The translations under genes and the position numbers were made by a program. A stretch of DNA of 64,000 nucleotides from CALCKU01 sp964571595. Lineage in GTDB: Bacteria; Pseudomonadota; Alphaproteobacteria; Caulobacterales; Maricaulaceae. The first letter of the stretch is position 1; the number at the start of each line of letters is the position of its first letter. The notes beneath the pieces are model-generated. The model was given only the letters and a program-made list of their open reading frames with translations. It was not told where the DNA came from and searched no databases. Below, piece by piece: positions 36,424-45,616 of this stretch. Location of the stretch: the NCBI GenBank assembly GCA_964571595.1, contig CAZNCJ010000001.1, forward strand, positions 62,001 through 126,000, given 5' to 3'.

Positions 36424-36876
36424 TTATCCCTTCAATTTCGCCTTCAGATCTTCTGGTTTTTCAGCCCATAAAAATCCAAAACTGACGGCCCCGTCTTTTG
36501 TCACTGTGTGGTGATGCATGCGGTGGGCGAGGACAAGGCGGAAGAGATAGCCGCCTTTGGGTGTGTAGTTAAACGGCCAGCGTTGATGGACAAGTCCGTC
36601 ATGGACAAAGCCGTAGAGCACGCCGTAAATCGTAAAGCCGAGCGCGATATACCAGAGCGGCATATACCAGAGCGAGCCGGCTATAAATAAACCTGCGGCG
36701 ATAAGCGAAAAGCACAGCCCGTAAAGATCGTTTTTCTCAAATGCGCCTTCGGTATGGACATGATGGCTTTCGTGCCAGCTCCAGCCGCGCCCATGCATAA
36801 AATATTTATGAAAATAAAGTGCAAAGACTTCCATGCCGATAATGCTGACGAGAACAATGAGAATGTTACCGATCAT
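36424..36876 (-). CDS. crtZ: Beta-carotene 3-hydroxylase CrtZ
   Basis: About 150-residue di-iron membrane hydroxylase with the four His clusters: HKYFMH, HESHH, HDGLVH and HRMHHH. It adds 3,3'-hydroxyl groups to beta-ionone rings. The frame is open to 36930, but the ATG at 36876 overlaps the crtW stop as ATGA and gives the family-typical MIGNILIVLVSIIGMEVFA start, so I use it. Fourth pigment-related step of the leftward operon. Confidence 0.93.
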   Translation of the reverse strand: MIGNILIVLVSIIGMEVFALYFHKYFMHGRGWSWHESHHVHTEGAFEKNDLYGLCFSLIAAGLFIAGSLWYMPLWYIALGFTIYGVLYGFVHDGLVHQRWPFNYTPKGGYLFRLVLAHRMHHHTVTKDGAVSFGFLWAEKPEDLKAKLKG

Positions 36877-37616
36877 GAGGCGCTCTCGAGCTGTCGGGTT
36901 TGGCGCTTGCGCAGCGGTAGTCTCCACCACGGTTCATGCGGAAATATGTGATGTTCATGGTGATAGCCAAAATGAAAACAAGTTAGCAAGGACAGCCATG
37001 CCGGATAATTATTAGTGCGGGCATTATGCTCATCCGGGAATGTCTCACCGTGCTTATGGGTGAGATAGGTGCCAAAATAGAAAAGTTGCAATGATGATAA
37101 AATCGCGGGAACGGCCCACATAATGATCGTGTTAAAATAGGGCGCGCCTAGCGCGATAAACAAGAGCGTGAAACCGGCTAGTGTAAGAATTTGTCTTAGG
37201 CCGAAATAGGTCGTGAAAAATTTAAAATACCACGGCCAAAATGCTGTGGGGTTTTCTGCGTTAAAGTCTGGGTCTTTATCTGTTCCGGGGAAATCGTGAT
37301 GGGCGTGGTGGGCTTCGCGCATAAACCGCCAATTAAAGCCTGCATAGAAAAACATAATGCCCGTCCCGATAATGGCATTAAAGCGCGCATGGTCAGGCCA
37401 GAGTGAGCCGTGCATTGTGTCATGGGCGATGATAAATACACCGACATAGAGCCAGTTTAGCAAAGCGATAAGACCTATAGTTTGCCAGAGCGGGGCGCTG
37501 CCAAGATCATGTAAAAAGAGATTGAAGAAAAAGACAGCCAGCCAAAACAGGATAAATCCAAAGGCGAGTATCAGCCCCATTACCGGATTTGCTGGTTTTA
37601 GATTTTGGCTTTTCAC
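36873..37616 (-). CDS. crtW: Beta-carotene 4-ketolase CrtW
   Basis: 247-residue fatty-acid-desaturase-like membrane oxygenase with His motifs HDTMHGSLW, REAHHAHH and HHEHHIFPH. It inserts 4-keto groups, giving canthaxanthin or, with CrtZ, astaxanthin. The open frame extends to 37763 inside the ABC permease; I prefer GTG 37616, three bases after the permease stop and preceded by GAGGA, which gives normal length. Its stop overlaps the crtZ ATG. Confidence 0.93.
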   Translation of the reverse strand: MKSQNLKPANPVMGLILAFGFILFWLAVFFFNLFLHDLGSAPLWQTIGLIALLNWLYVGVFIIAHDTMHGSLWPDHARFNAIIGTGIMFFYAGFNWRFMREAHHAHHDFPGTDKDPDFNAENPTAFWPWYFKFFTTYFGLRQILTLAGFTLLFIALGAPYFNTIIMWAVPAILSSLQLFYFGTYLTHKHGETFPDEHNARTNNYPAWLSLLTCFHFGYHHEHHIFPHEPWWRLPLRKRQTRQLESAS

Positions 37617-37618
37617 CT

Positions 37619-38713
37619 CTAAATCCTCATCAGTCTGTGCGAGATCAGCGTTGCCAATATCACACAAATAAAAGCACCGCCAAATAATATACCCCAAACA
37701 CTTACCAAATCTAAAATTGATTGTCCCCGTGCCAAAATGCCGTAGAAGGCTTCTATGGCCCAATTATTCGGGGTAAACTTTCCAATGGATTGTAACCATT
37801 CTGGCATCATAAAGCGCGGTACCATGGACCCGCCTAGGGCGGAAAACAGTAAAACAATAAATGTGGAAACCGTATTCATCTGCGCAGAACTGCCTGAAAG
37901 GCTTGCTGTCAGCAGGGCTATACCCGCGGCGAGCGCAGCAGAACCGCAACAGGCCAGAATGAGCGCGGGGAGGTAATCGGCAACGGGGACGTTAAAGAAA
38001 AAATGCGCTACGCCGACAATGATCGCGGCTTGGATAGTGCCGATTAAAGTCAGGAATAAAAACTTGCCAAATGTCATGGCTGTTAATCCCATTGGGCCAA
38101 TTAAAAGCCGATCAGCAATACCTGATTTACGCTCATCCAGAGAAATACTCGCCCCCTGCATAGCCGAGAAGAGCAAAAATAATATAGCCGTAGCGCCGAT
38201 ATAATATGTAACGGACTGATCGCTCGGCCCGTCGACTTTTGCGGTTTCTAATGCGTTGACTTGTGTGAATAAATTTTGACTTTGAACAGGGGATTGATCG
38301 GCAAGGGCCTGTCTTAACTGCCCCATAAGCACGGTTGCGGCAACATCCCGGCTTGGGTCTTTGATAATGGTAATAGACGGGGTTTGGGCGTTTGTTATAT
38401 CCCCGCTAATGACAAATCCGGCATCATCTTGGCCTAAACGCACGCGGGATTTTATCGTGTCCAATGCCCAGTCAGGGTCGCTTGTTATTGTAAAATCGGC
38501 TGTGTCTTGTAATTTTTGGCTAAAGGCGACCGAGGCAGGGGCGCTATCGGTCACCGCCATGCTGATACGCAAATCAAGATCGCCGCCTGAGGCATTGGAA
38601 AAAATAGCGGCAAAAATTGCAAAGATAAAACCAGGTAGGATAAAGGCGAGAATGAGAGCCCCTTTATCTCGCCAGAGACGTAACCACATGATTTTGAAAA
38701 TCGCCCAAATCAT
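37619..38713 (-). CDS. ABC-2 type transporter permease in the carotenoid operon
   Basis: 364 residues with the ABC-2 (DrrB/YhhJ-like) layout: one N-terminal helix (about 18-38), a periplasmic region of about 150 residues, then five helices starting with YYIGATAILFLLFSAMQGAS, the family cytoplasmic ERKSGIADRLLIGP motif, and GGSMVPRFMMP. It overlaps the ATPase gene upstream by 4 nt and abuts crtW downstream, so the transporter is translationally coupled to the pigment enzymes. Export of a lipid or carotenoid is the natural guess; the substrate is not shown by the sequence. Confidence 0.9.
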   Translation of the reverse strand: MIWAIFKIMWLRLWRDKGALILAFILPGFIFAIFAAIFSNASGGDLDLRISMAVTDSAPASVAFSQKLQDTADFTITSDPDWALDTIKSRVRLGQDDAGFVISGDITNAQTPSITIIKDPSRDVAATVLMGQLRQALADQSPVQSQNLFTQVNALETAKVDGPSDQSVTYYIGATAILFLLFSAMQGASISLDERKSGIADRLLIGPMGLTAMTFGKFLFLTLIGTIQAAIIVGVAHFFFNVPVADYLPALILACCGSAALAAGIALLTASLSGSSAQMNTVSTFIVLLFSALGGSMVPRFMMPEWLQSIGKFTPNNWAIEAFYGILARGQSILDLVSVWGILFGGAFICVILATLISHRLMRI

Positions 38714-39723
38714 GAGGCTTTGCTCTTCAAATTGGCTTGAGGCAACACTCCGGTCTTTTCGAGCTGATACATCAGAGAAGACAGGCCGGGGCGTCCTACA
38801 CTGATTTCGCGAATATGTTGATCGCCGTTTTTAACTGCTGCCATAAAAGCGCTTACAAATGAGACTTCATTGATATTCGTCATCGTCGTCCAGATTGTCG
38901 GGAGTTCTCCCATAGTGAATTTAAAAGGCGTGACAGCGGAGATGATTTCTGGACTTGGTGGTTTGGTAAATCTGACAGTGACCTCTCGGGCATTGCCAAA
39001 ACAATGGGCCATTAGATTTGAGGGGCTGGCAAAGGCCAGCTTACGCCCTTTTGCGAGCACTAATATTTTGTCGCAAAAGGCTTCGGCCTGTTCGAGCTCA
39101 TGGGTGATGAGTAAAACCCCCATGCCGGTATTTGCCAAGAGGCGGGCGAGTTTATGAATTGTATCGCGGGCCGGTACATCAACACCTGCTGTAGGTTCAT
39201 CCAAAATCAGAATTTTGGGTTGGTGCATAATGGCGGCGGCGACATTAATCCGGCGTTTCATACCGCCCGATAAAGTATCGACCCGTGCGTCGGCTTTGTC
39301 CGTCATGCCAACCGCGCGAAGAGCTGCCGAAATACGTTTTTCGACGAGGTTTGATTTTATGCGCATTATCTTTGTGAAAATATGCAGGTTTTCACGAGCG
39401 GTCATATGGCCGTAAAGTCCAATGTCTTGAGGGACGAGTCCGATATATTCTTGTCGACTTTGGCCTTTCTTAATGGCCTTGCCTGCAATCCTGATTTCAC
39501 CATCAGATTTAAGGCGGCCACATAAGGCTTTGATAAAGCTTGTTTTTCCAGCTCCATTCGGGCCTATAATGCCGACTATTTCGCCTGGGTTTATATCAAC
39601 TGATAGTTTGTTTAAAGCCGTTTCGGCTCCGTAACGAACGCTAAGATCTTTAATGCTTAATATGGGTTTGCGCGAGGTTTTTTGCAGGCTTCTTAGCGGG
39701 CTATGCGAATTTTGCTCACGCAT
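38710..39723 (-). CDS. ABC transporter ATPase in the carotenoid operon
   Basis: 337 residues: ABC domain with Walker A GPNGAGKTS, signature LSGGMKRRI, Walker B ILDEPTAGVD and a downstream His switch (LLITHE), plus a C-terminal extension of about 80 residues of the DrrA/CcmA-like export type. Partner of the permease encoded downstream (4-nt overlap). Starts 7 nt after crtE. See the finding on this coupling. Confidence 0.93.
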   Translation of the reverse strand: MREQNSHSPLRSLQKTSRKPILSIKDLSVRYGAETALNKLSVDINPGEIVGIIGPNGAGKTSFIKALCGRLKSDGEIRIAGKAIKKGQSRQEYIGLVPQDIGLYGHMTARENLHIFTKIMRIKSNLVEKRISAALRAVGMTDKADARVDTLSGGMKRRINVAAAIMHQPKILILDEPTAGVDVPARDTIHKLARLLANTGMGVLLITHELEQAEAFCDKILVLAKGRKLAFASPSNLMAHCFGNAREVTVRFTKPPSPEIISAVTPFKFTMGELPTIWTTMTNINEVSFVSAFMAAVKNGDQHIREISVGRPGLSSLMYQLEKTGVLPQANLKSKAS

Positions 39724-39730
39724 GAGGTGA

Positions 39731-40645
39731 TTATTTTGCGAAACTGAATTGCGTATCTAGTACCTGATTTAACAAGTCTACATTGTTTAAATTCGCACGG
39801 GCAAGTGCTTCTTTGGCAGATTCTATATAACTTTTTAGACGCTCTTTGGCGGCTTTCGATCCAGTTAAAGCCAATATTGTTGCTTTGCCCACATCTCGCC
39901 CGACTGATTTTTCGGCCTGTCTGTCGGACATAACCTGATCTTTGACATCGTCAAGTAGTTGAAAGGCGAGGCCGAGATGGTGAGAGAAATCTTTGAGTGC
40001 CGCTCTTTGAGAAGCATCTGATTTTGCAATTATCGCAGCAGATTCAATGCTGAAGTCAAAAAGCGCCCCAGTCTTGAGGGTGTTAAGTCTTTCAACTTCC
40101 GCGAGGCTGGCCTGTGGGTCCGTGTTTGACAAATCGGCGAATTGTCCAGCTATGAGGCCTTTCGAGCCCACCGCGTAAGAAAGAAGGTCAACAAGTTCGA
40201 TACGGTGTTCTGCGCTTATATCATCTAGTCGCGCAAGCACGCCAAAGCCGCGATTGAGCAAGGCTGTAGCTGTTAAGATGGCCGTGCTTTCATCAAAGGC
40301 TATATGAGTTGTGGGTTGGTTGCGGCGTATCTCGGCATCATCCATACAGGGTAGATCGTCCAAAATAAGCGAAGCGGCATGCACCATTTCTGCTACGCAT
40401 CCAATATCCACAGCAGAGCTGCCATCATAGCCTATGCCCTTAGCGGTAAAGATACATAAAAGCGGACGAAAGCGTTTACCCGGAGAGAGCAGAGCATGTC
40501 TTTGGGCCTCGTGTAAGCGTGTTGGCCATGTCTGGGCAGAGGGTACAATTGAGGCAAGGCGCGTTTCTATATGTCCGCGCGCAGCTTGAATGTGTTCTTC
40601 TACATCATAGGGTTTATATAAACGGGATGCGCTTTTGGTCTTCAC
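39731..40645 (-). CDS. crtE: Geranylgeranyl diphosphate synthase CrtE
   Basis: 304-residue trans-prenyltransferase with the first Asp-rich motif DDLPCMDDAEIRRNQPTTH, the second in LLDDVKDQV, and the chain-length region upstream of the first motif (MVHAASLIL). It makes C20-PP for CrtB; an FPP synthase (IspA) role cannot be excluded from motifs but the operon context favours CrtE. First gene of the leftward operon crtE-ATPase-permease-crtW-crtZ-small membrane protein. Confidence 0.9.
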   Translation of the reverse strand: MKTKSASRLYKPYDVEEHIQAARGHIETRLASIVPSAQTWPTRLHEAQRHALLSPGKRFRPLLCIFTAKGIGYDGSSAVDIGCVAEMVHAASLILDDLPCMDDAEIRRNQPTTHIAFDESTAILTATALLNRGFGVLARLDDISAEHRIELVDLLSYAVGSKGLIAGQFADLSNTDPQASLAEVERLNTLKTGALFDFSIESAAIIAKSDASQRAALKDFSHHLGLAFQLLDDVKDQVMSDRQAEKSVGRDVGKATILALTGSKAAKERLKSYIESAKEALARANLNNVDLLNQVLDTQFSFAK

Positions 40646-41022
40646 TACCGATCACCTGAGCTATTTTTTATTGCGATTGTCTTGCCACAACTTGATCATT
40701 CTGAAAAGGGTTTTGACTTAATTATGATAATAAATAGCAGTAAAAAATTCAAACCAAGTCAAGACGCGTGGTTTGTTAAAAAAATAGACAAAATTATATA
40801 AGCTGGGTCTTGGTGTATTATGGATTTGTTATCCGAAGTAATAAAGCAAATAAAGGATGTGTTTTGAAATGGCTTTGACGTTAAATGCGTAGTGTTTAGC
40901 ATCTATTACGCTGCAATTTGGCATTATTTTTCCGATAATTTTGCTAAATGCGTAAAATATAGGCAAATTATTGTCATTGATGTTGTCTTTCACGCAGGCT
41001 TGTGGTTACAAATTAAAGAAAA
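40646..41022. promoter_or_regulatory. 377-nt divergent promoter region between crtE and the steroid-dehydrogenase-like gene
   Basis: AT-rich, no gene. Two ATGCGTA half-sites (40885-40892 and 40948-40955) match one arm of the island's operator. Their spacing of 63 nt resembles the 62-nt offset of the two full sites at 46879 and 46941. The partner arm of the first is degenerate (TACGCT at 40907-40912, spacing 15 instead of 18 between hexamers). The rest shows no clear element. Confidence 0.4.
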
Positions 41023-42699
41023 ATGAGCGGGATAATGCAAAGCAAAGAAGTCGATGTTTTAGTCATTGGATCAGGGGCAGGAGGTTTAACCGCCGCCTTA
41101 ACAGCGCATGACAATGGCGGAGATGTTCTTGTTGTTGAAAAATCTGATCAATATGGTGGCACTAGTGCAACATCTGGCGGCGGCATATGGATACCTTGCA
41201 ATCACCTCATGGGCGCGCATGGTCAAAGTGATAGCTCTGAGGCAGCACTTACCTATCTCAAAGCCTGCATAGGCGATGATGTTTCGGAGACACGCCTAAA
41301 GGCTTATGTCGAAAATGCCCCGAAAATGCTGAAATATGTCATGGATAAATCTTATATAAGTTTTATCTCCACACCTTATGCAGATTATTTTCCAGATTTA
41401 CCGGGGGGTAAGGAAGGCTATAGAACGCTAGATCCTGTCCCGATGAATGCCGCGAAGTTGGGCGACGAGTTTCTCAATATGCGGGAACCGCATTTCCAGA
41501 CAAAATTTGGTGGCTTCACTATTACAATCCCTGAAGCCCAGAAAATCATTACCCGCCATAAAGGCTGGCAGATGATTATCGCAAAACAAATGCTGGCTTA
41601 TAAGCTGGATTTTCCAATGCGGCGTAAAACCAAACGTCACCGTCGCCTCACTGGAGGCAATGCACTTGTCGGTATGTGTCTTCGCAGCACGATAGAGCGC
41701 GGCATTCCGATTTGGCGAAATGCACCAATGACGTCCTTGATTAAAGAGGGCGGACAGGTCACGGGCGCGATAATTGAAAAAGACGGAGAGACTATTTCCG
41801 TTAAAGCCCGCCGCGGGGTGATATTGGCCGCAGGCGGGTTTGAAAGTAATCAGGAGATGCGCGAGGCTAACCTGGCGCAACCCACAGATAAGTCATGGTC
41901 TGCTACCCCCGGTACAAATCACGGGGATGCCCATAATGCCGCCAAGGATATTAATGCGAGGCTGACACTTATGGACGCGGCGTGGTGGGGGCCGTCAGTG
42001 CATGTGCCAGGTGAGGACCGTTCGCGTGTCCTATTTGCAGAACGCGCACTTCCGGGAATTTATATCGTCAATAATAAAGGTGAGCGCTTTTTAAACGAGG
42101 CTGCTTCTTATGATGTTGTCGGCCATCAATTACAGGCCCATCCGCTTGATAGCTGGATTGTCTTTGATCGTCGGGCCCGTGAAAAATATGCTGTCGGCCC
42201 GCTTTACCCGACTTCGGTACATCCTGACTCAAAATGGTCCAAAGGGATAAAATCACTGGTCAAAAAGGCGGATAGCCTGGAAGAACTTGCGGCACAAATG
42301 GGTGTTGATAGTGCAGGTCTTATCGCTACGGCTGAGCGGGTAAAAGGTTTCTCCGAAACGGGGAATGATGAGGACTTTGGCAAAGGTGGTAATGCCTATG
42401 ACCGATATTACGGCGATCCGACCATACAACCCAATCCCTGCATGGCCCCGCTGGCCAAGCCACCCTTTTATGCTTTTCAAATCCGACCGGGTGATATCGG
42501 CACGAAAGGCGGTATAGATGTGAATGAAAACGCACAGGCCTTGAATATGAGAGGACATGCCATTGGCGGGCTTTACGCCATCGGGAATTGTTCTTCCTCA
42601 GTCATGGGGCGCACCTATCCGGGGGCAGGCAGTACAATCGGCCCAGCCATGACATTTGGATATTTGGCGGCAAAACATGCAATGGGAGTAAATGCATAA
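41023..42699 (+). CDS. FAD-dependent dehydrogenase, 3-ketosteroid-Delta1-dehydrogenase-like
   Basis: 558 residues. N-terminal FAD motif VLVIGSGAGGLTAAL with VVEKSDQYGGTSATSGGG, which is the 3-ketosteroid dehydrogenase/fumarate reductase flavoprotein pattern, and the C-terminal GRTYPGAGSTIGPAMTFGY typical of KstD-type enzymes. KstD-like proteins desaturate 3-keto steroid A rings, but related enzymes act on other cyclic ketones, so substrate is inferred from context. It overlaps the next gene (sulfatase) by one base (TAATG), forming a two-gene operon. Confidence 0.85.
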   Translation: MSGIMQSKEVDVLVIGSGAGGLTAALTAHDNGGDVLVVEKSDQYGGTSATSGGGIWIPCNHLMGAHGQSDSSEAALTYLKACIGDDVSETRLKAYVENAPKMLKYVMDKSYISFISTPYADYFPDLPGGKEGYRTLDPVPMNAAKLGDEFLNMREPHFQTKFGGFTITIPEAQKIITRHKGWQMIIAKQMLAYKLDFPMRRKTKRHRRLTGGNALVGMCLRSTIERGIPIWRNAPMTSLIKEGGQVTGAIIEKDGETISVKARRGVILAAGGFESNQEMREANLAQPTDKSWSATPGTNHGDAHNAAKDINARLTLMDAAWWGPSVHVPGEDRSRVLFAERALPGIYIVNNKGERFLNEAASYDVVGHQLQAHPLDSWIVFDRRAREKYAVGPLYPTSVHPDSKWSKGIKSLVKKADSLEELAAQMGVDSAGLIATAERVKGFSETGNDEDFGKGGNAYDRYYGDPTIQPNPCMAPLAKPPFYAFQIRPGDIGTKGGIDVNENAQALNMRGHAIGGLYAIGNCSSSVMGRTYPGAGSTIGPAMTFGYLAAKHAMGVNA

Positions 42700-44291
42700 T
42701 GAAGAAAATTGGTCTGATATTATTGTTATTGATTGTTCTTGGGTTTGTTTTTGCCAAGCTGACATTTCGTAAATCGCCATCTTCTGATTATAGTTTTAAT
42801 AATACTGAAACTTCCAATATTGCCGAGCTAGTAAAGGCACGGGCCGCAGATGCACCGCCGCCTAATATTGTCATATTATTAGCCGATGATTTGGGATGGG
42901 CAGATGTGGGCTATCGCGGCTCTGATATTCATACGCCAAATATTGACCGTCTGGCTAAAGAGGGCATGCGGCTTGAGAGATTTTACGCAACTCCTTTTTG
43001 TTCACCCACACGTGCCGCGCTTATGACTGCGCGCGACCCGATTAAGCTCGGAGTGGCCAATGCAGTAGTTATGGCGTGGGATAATGGCGGCGTATCCCCA
43101 GAAGAACATTTTATGTCTGAAAGTTTTCGGGATGCGGGATATGACACGGCTATGGTCGGCAAATGGCATATGGGACACACGATAGAGCAACACACGCCTA
43201 ATGCCCGTGGTTTTGATCATTTTTACGGGCATTTTAATACGGATGTTTCCTATTTTGATCATAAATTTGCAGGCGGCCATGACTTTCAGATTAACGGCAA
43301 GCCGGTGGATCATGAAGGAGAATATGCCACAGATATTCACGGGATTGAGGCGGAGCGATATATAACTGAGCTGCGCGACCCCAATAAACCTTATTTCCTT
43401 TATGTGCCCTTTTTAGCGCCTCACTCACCAATGGAGGCAAAAGACGAAGATAAAAATAAATACGGCCATAGGCTGGACACACCGCGCGCGCCTCAGCGCA
43501 CCTATGCGGCCATGGTGGATAGTCTGGATCAGGCCATTGGCAAAATTCTGGATGCGATCGACGCGACAGGTCAGGCGGATAATACGATTGTTCTCTTCTT
43601 TACCGATAATGGCGGGTTTTATAATTTCGGCGCCGATAATGCTCCGCTTAAAGGACAAAAGCTCGATACATATGAGGGCGGTATTCGTGTAAATGCCGTG
43701 CTGCGTTGGCCTGACGTTTTGCCCGCTGAAACGGTCAATGAGAATGTTATTTCCGTGCTGGATGTGTTTCCGTCGTTTTCTGAAGCGGCGGGGGTAACGC
43801 CCGGCTATACGAAAGATGTGGACGGAATTAATCGTTGGGACGCGATTACGGGTAAGGGGGCAAAAGATCGGGGTGATCCTTTAGTGTTTACCTCTAACGT
43901 ACCGGTTTATAACAGGTTTCAATACGGTGTTTTAGACGGGCCGTGGAAATTAGTGCAGCATGTCGATCATTTGCGCAGGGAAACCAAGCTGACCACAGAG
44001 CTTTATAATGTTTGGGAAGATCCGAATGAGGAAAATGATTTATCCGCACAGCACCCCGACCAGTTAAAGCGACTTGAGGGTATTCTTGATGCGCGTATGG
44101 CAGAACATCCTGTTGGCGGTGTTTATGTGAAAATTCAACCCCATCCGGGATGGCGCGCCCCGCTTGATTACGCAGATGCGGTTATTCCAGCCGATGAGGT
44201 GACAGAGGATTTATGGTCAGGCTTCGGGCCATTGGCCACACAAGTATTGCAACAGCGCTACGGGGAAAAGGGCCGTATTAAATACGATTAA
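42699..44291 (+). CDS. Membrane-anchored type I sulfatase (FGly)
   Basis: 530 residues. A N-terminal hydrophobic anchor (about 4-20) directs it to the periplasmic face. The sulfatase domain shows the metal-binding LADDLGWAD (Asp63/Asp64), the formylglycine site C-S-P-T-R at Cys101, and FFTDNGGF. The Cys form needs an FGE-type maturase, not seen here. It ends in HPGWRAPLDYA, shared with the second sulfatase at 48714. The open frame extends to 42588, but the ATG 42699 overlapping the preceding stop, with GGAG upstream, is the start. The 3' end overlaps the sulfotransferase by 4 nt. Confidence 0.93.
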   Translation: MKKIGLILLLLIVLGFVFAKLTFRKSPSSDYSFNNTETSNIAELVKARAADAPPPNIVILLADDLGWADVGYRGSDIHTPNIDRLAKEGMRLERFYATPFCSPTRAALMTARDPIKLGVANAVVMAWDNGGVSPEEHFMSESFRDAGYDTAMVGKWHMGHTIEQHTPNARGFDHFYGHFNTDVSYFDHKFAGGHDFQINGKPVDHEGEYATDIHGIEAERYITELRDPNKPYFLYVPFLAPHSPMEAKDEDKNKYGHRLDTPRAPQRTYAAMVDSLDQAIGKILDAIDATGQADNTIVLFFTDNGGFYNFGADNAPLKGQKLDTYEGGIRVNAVLRWPDVLPAETVNENVISVLDVFPSFSEAAGVTPGYTKDVDGINRWDAITGKGAKDRGDPLVFTSNVPVYNRFQYGVLDGPWKLVQHVDHLRRETKLTTELYNVWEDPNEENDLSAQHPDQLKRLEGILDARMAEHPVGGVYVKIQPHPGWRAPLDYADAVIPADEVTEDLWSGFGPLATQVLQQRYGEKGRIKYD

Positions 44292-45616
44292 TCCGGGACT
44301 TCTATCTTTACGGGGAAGGCTTTGAAATAGAAATCAAAGCGCTCTCTGATTTCACTGGCTGAAATGCCGAAATGTTCCTTGAGTTTATAGCGCACGCGCC
44401 CGTTTTTTCCGCGTGGTTGGGCTTTGATAAAATCCGCGATCTCGCCTTTGGCTTTTCGGGTAAGCTCAAGGCCATATAGATTATAGATATTGGCAACCGT
44501 TTCCATATCTCCGGCCATAAATTCATGAAAGAGAACGTCAAGGCTGCGGGATTTGGGGATGACATGTCTGTCTCTGACACAGGCTTTGAGCATTTTTTCG
44601 AATTTATCCGTCCAGTAATCCAGAACGTCGCGTGGACTTACCTCTGTACGCAGCATGCGGTGGCCCCATGCCAGCATTGTGGCGGTGGATTGAATAACGG
44701 CTACAGGATCGCGGTGGGTTAAAATTGCCACGCTATCTGGAAAGACGGCGTTAAGGGCTGGCAGTTGTTCCGGGTTCTGAACGCATTTTAGCACCCAAGG
44801 ACGCACGTCCCCGCGCTCTAATTGCAATAATTTCAGCACATTTTTCATATAGCCATAATGGGGTGTCTGGTCTGTGGCGTAATAATGGTCGCGGTAATTT
44901 GGCGTTACAGATGTCCACTCAAATTGATTGCAGCCAAAATCAAATGTCATTAATTCCAGCTCTTCATGCACATGATCGGGGTTCATGGGGTGCATGCTGG
45001 CAAGTTCCGGCCCCATAATCTTCATACCCGACCAGCGTAGGCTGCACCGATAAAATCTTGGGTCATCGGTACGGCTATCACCGTTTTTGAGCAAGCGATT
45101 AAGGAACTTGGCGCGTAGTTTTAAACCTAAGCCAGATTTATTTTGACCGGGGGCGCAAAAGGGTTCTTGTGCGACCCAGAGCGGGAGATTTTGAAACCGG
45201 CTATCTGCGGCAAGTAGGTTGACAAGATGCGTTGTGCCAGAGCGGGGCAATCCCGAAACACTTAGAGGCCGCGTGAGGGGTGTCGAGGATAATTGCGGGG
45301 TTTTATTTATCCTGTCTTGAATGATCAATCGGTTAGCAGCACATCGCACAAGATCATTATACACCTGCGCGCGCCCAATAGAGCTGATAAAGGGATCATT
45401 ATCATATTCATCAATAAGGATGTTGAGCGGCGTTTTAAAATGGTCAGGGCCGAAATCATCAAGTCCGGTGGCTTGGCGCGCATCGTTTAAAATATTAGCT
45501 TCTGAAAACTCAACTTTATTGTGCTTGCCCAGTGATATAACCAGCTTTTGTAAACGGCTATATTCAGGCGCGCCGAGATCATCAAAGAAGATATCATTTC
45601 CGACGCGCGTGACCAT
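44288..45616 (-). CDS. Sulfotransferase family protein
   Basis: 442 residues. The PAPS 5'-phosphosulfate loop is PRSGTTHL (about 124-131) and the 3'-phosphate region HRDPVAVIQS. These mark the PAPS-dependent sulfotransferase fold; acceptor unknown. It is the last gene of a leftward run NTF2-like-SDR-sulfotransferase and follows the SDR without a gap. A sulfotransferase in a cluster full of sulfatases is unusual and could indicate sulfation of an intermediate or of a carotenoid from the neighbouring operon. Confidence 0.88.
   Translation of the reverse strand: MVTRVGNDIFFDDLGAPEYSRLQKLVISLGKHNKVEFSEANILNDARQATGLDDFGPDHFKTPLNILIDEYDNDPFISSIGRAQVYNDLVRCAANRLIIQDRINKTPQLSSTPLTRPLSVSGLPRSGTTHLVNLLAADSRFQNLPLWVAQEPFCAPGQNKSGLGLKLRAKFLNRLLKNGDSRTDDPRFYRCSLRWSGMKIMGPELASMHPMNPDHVHEELELMTFDFGCNQFEWTSVTPNYRDHYYATDQTPHYGYMKNVLKLLQLERGDVRPWVLKCVQNPEQLPALNAVFPDSVAILTHRDPVAVIQSTATMLAWGHRMLRTEVSPRDVLDYWTDKFEKMLKACVRDRHVIPKSRSLDVLFHEFMAGDMETVANIYNLYGLELTRKAKGEIADFIKAQPRGKNGRVRYKLKEHFGISASEIRERFDFYFKAFPVKIEVPD

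Noticed and set aside
36877..36930. Upstream extension of crtZ
   Set aside because: It would overlap crtW by 58 nt; the ATG at 36876 overlapping the crtW stop gives the family-typical start.
37617..37763. Upstream extension of crtW
   Set aside because: It would read through the end of the ABC permease gene and adds residues unlike CrtW; GTG 37616 with GAGGA gives normal length.
40711..40740. TTGACT as a promoter -35 in the crtE upstream region
   Set aside because: The nearest GATAAT lies only 7 nt downstream, and no -10 at 16-18 nt was seen.
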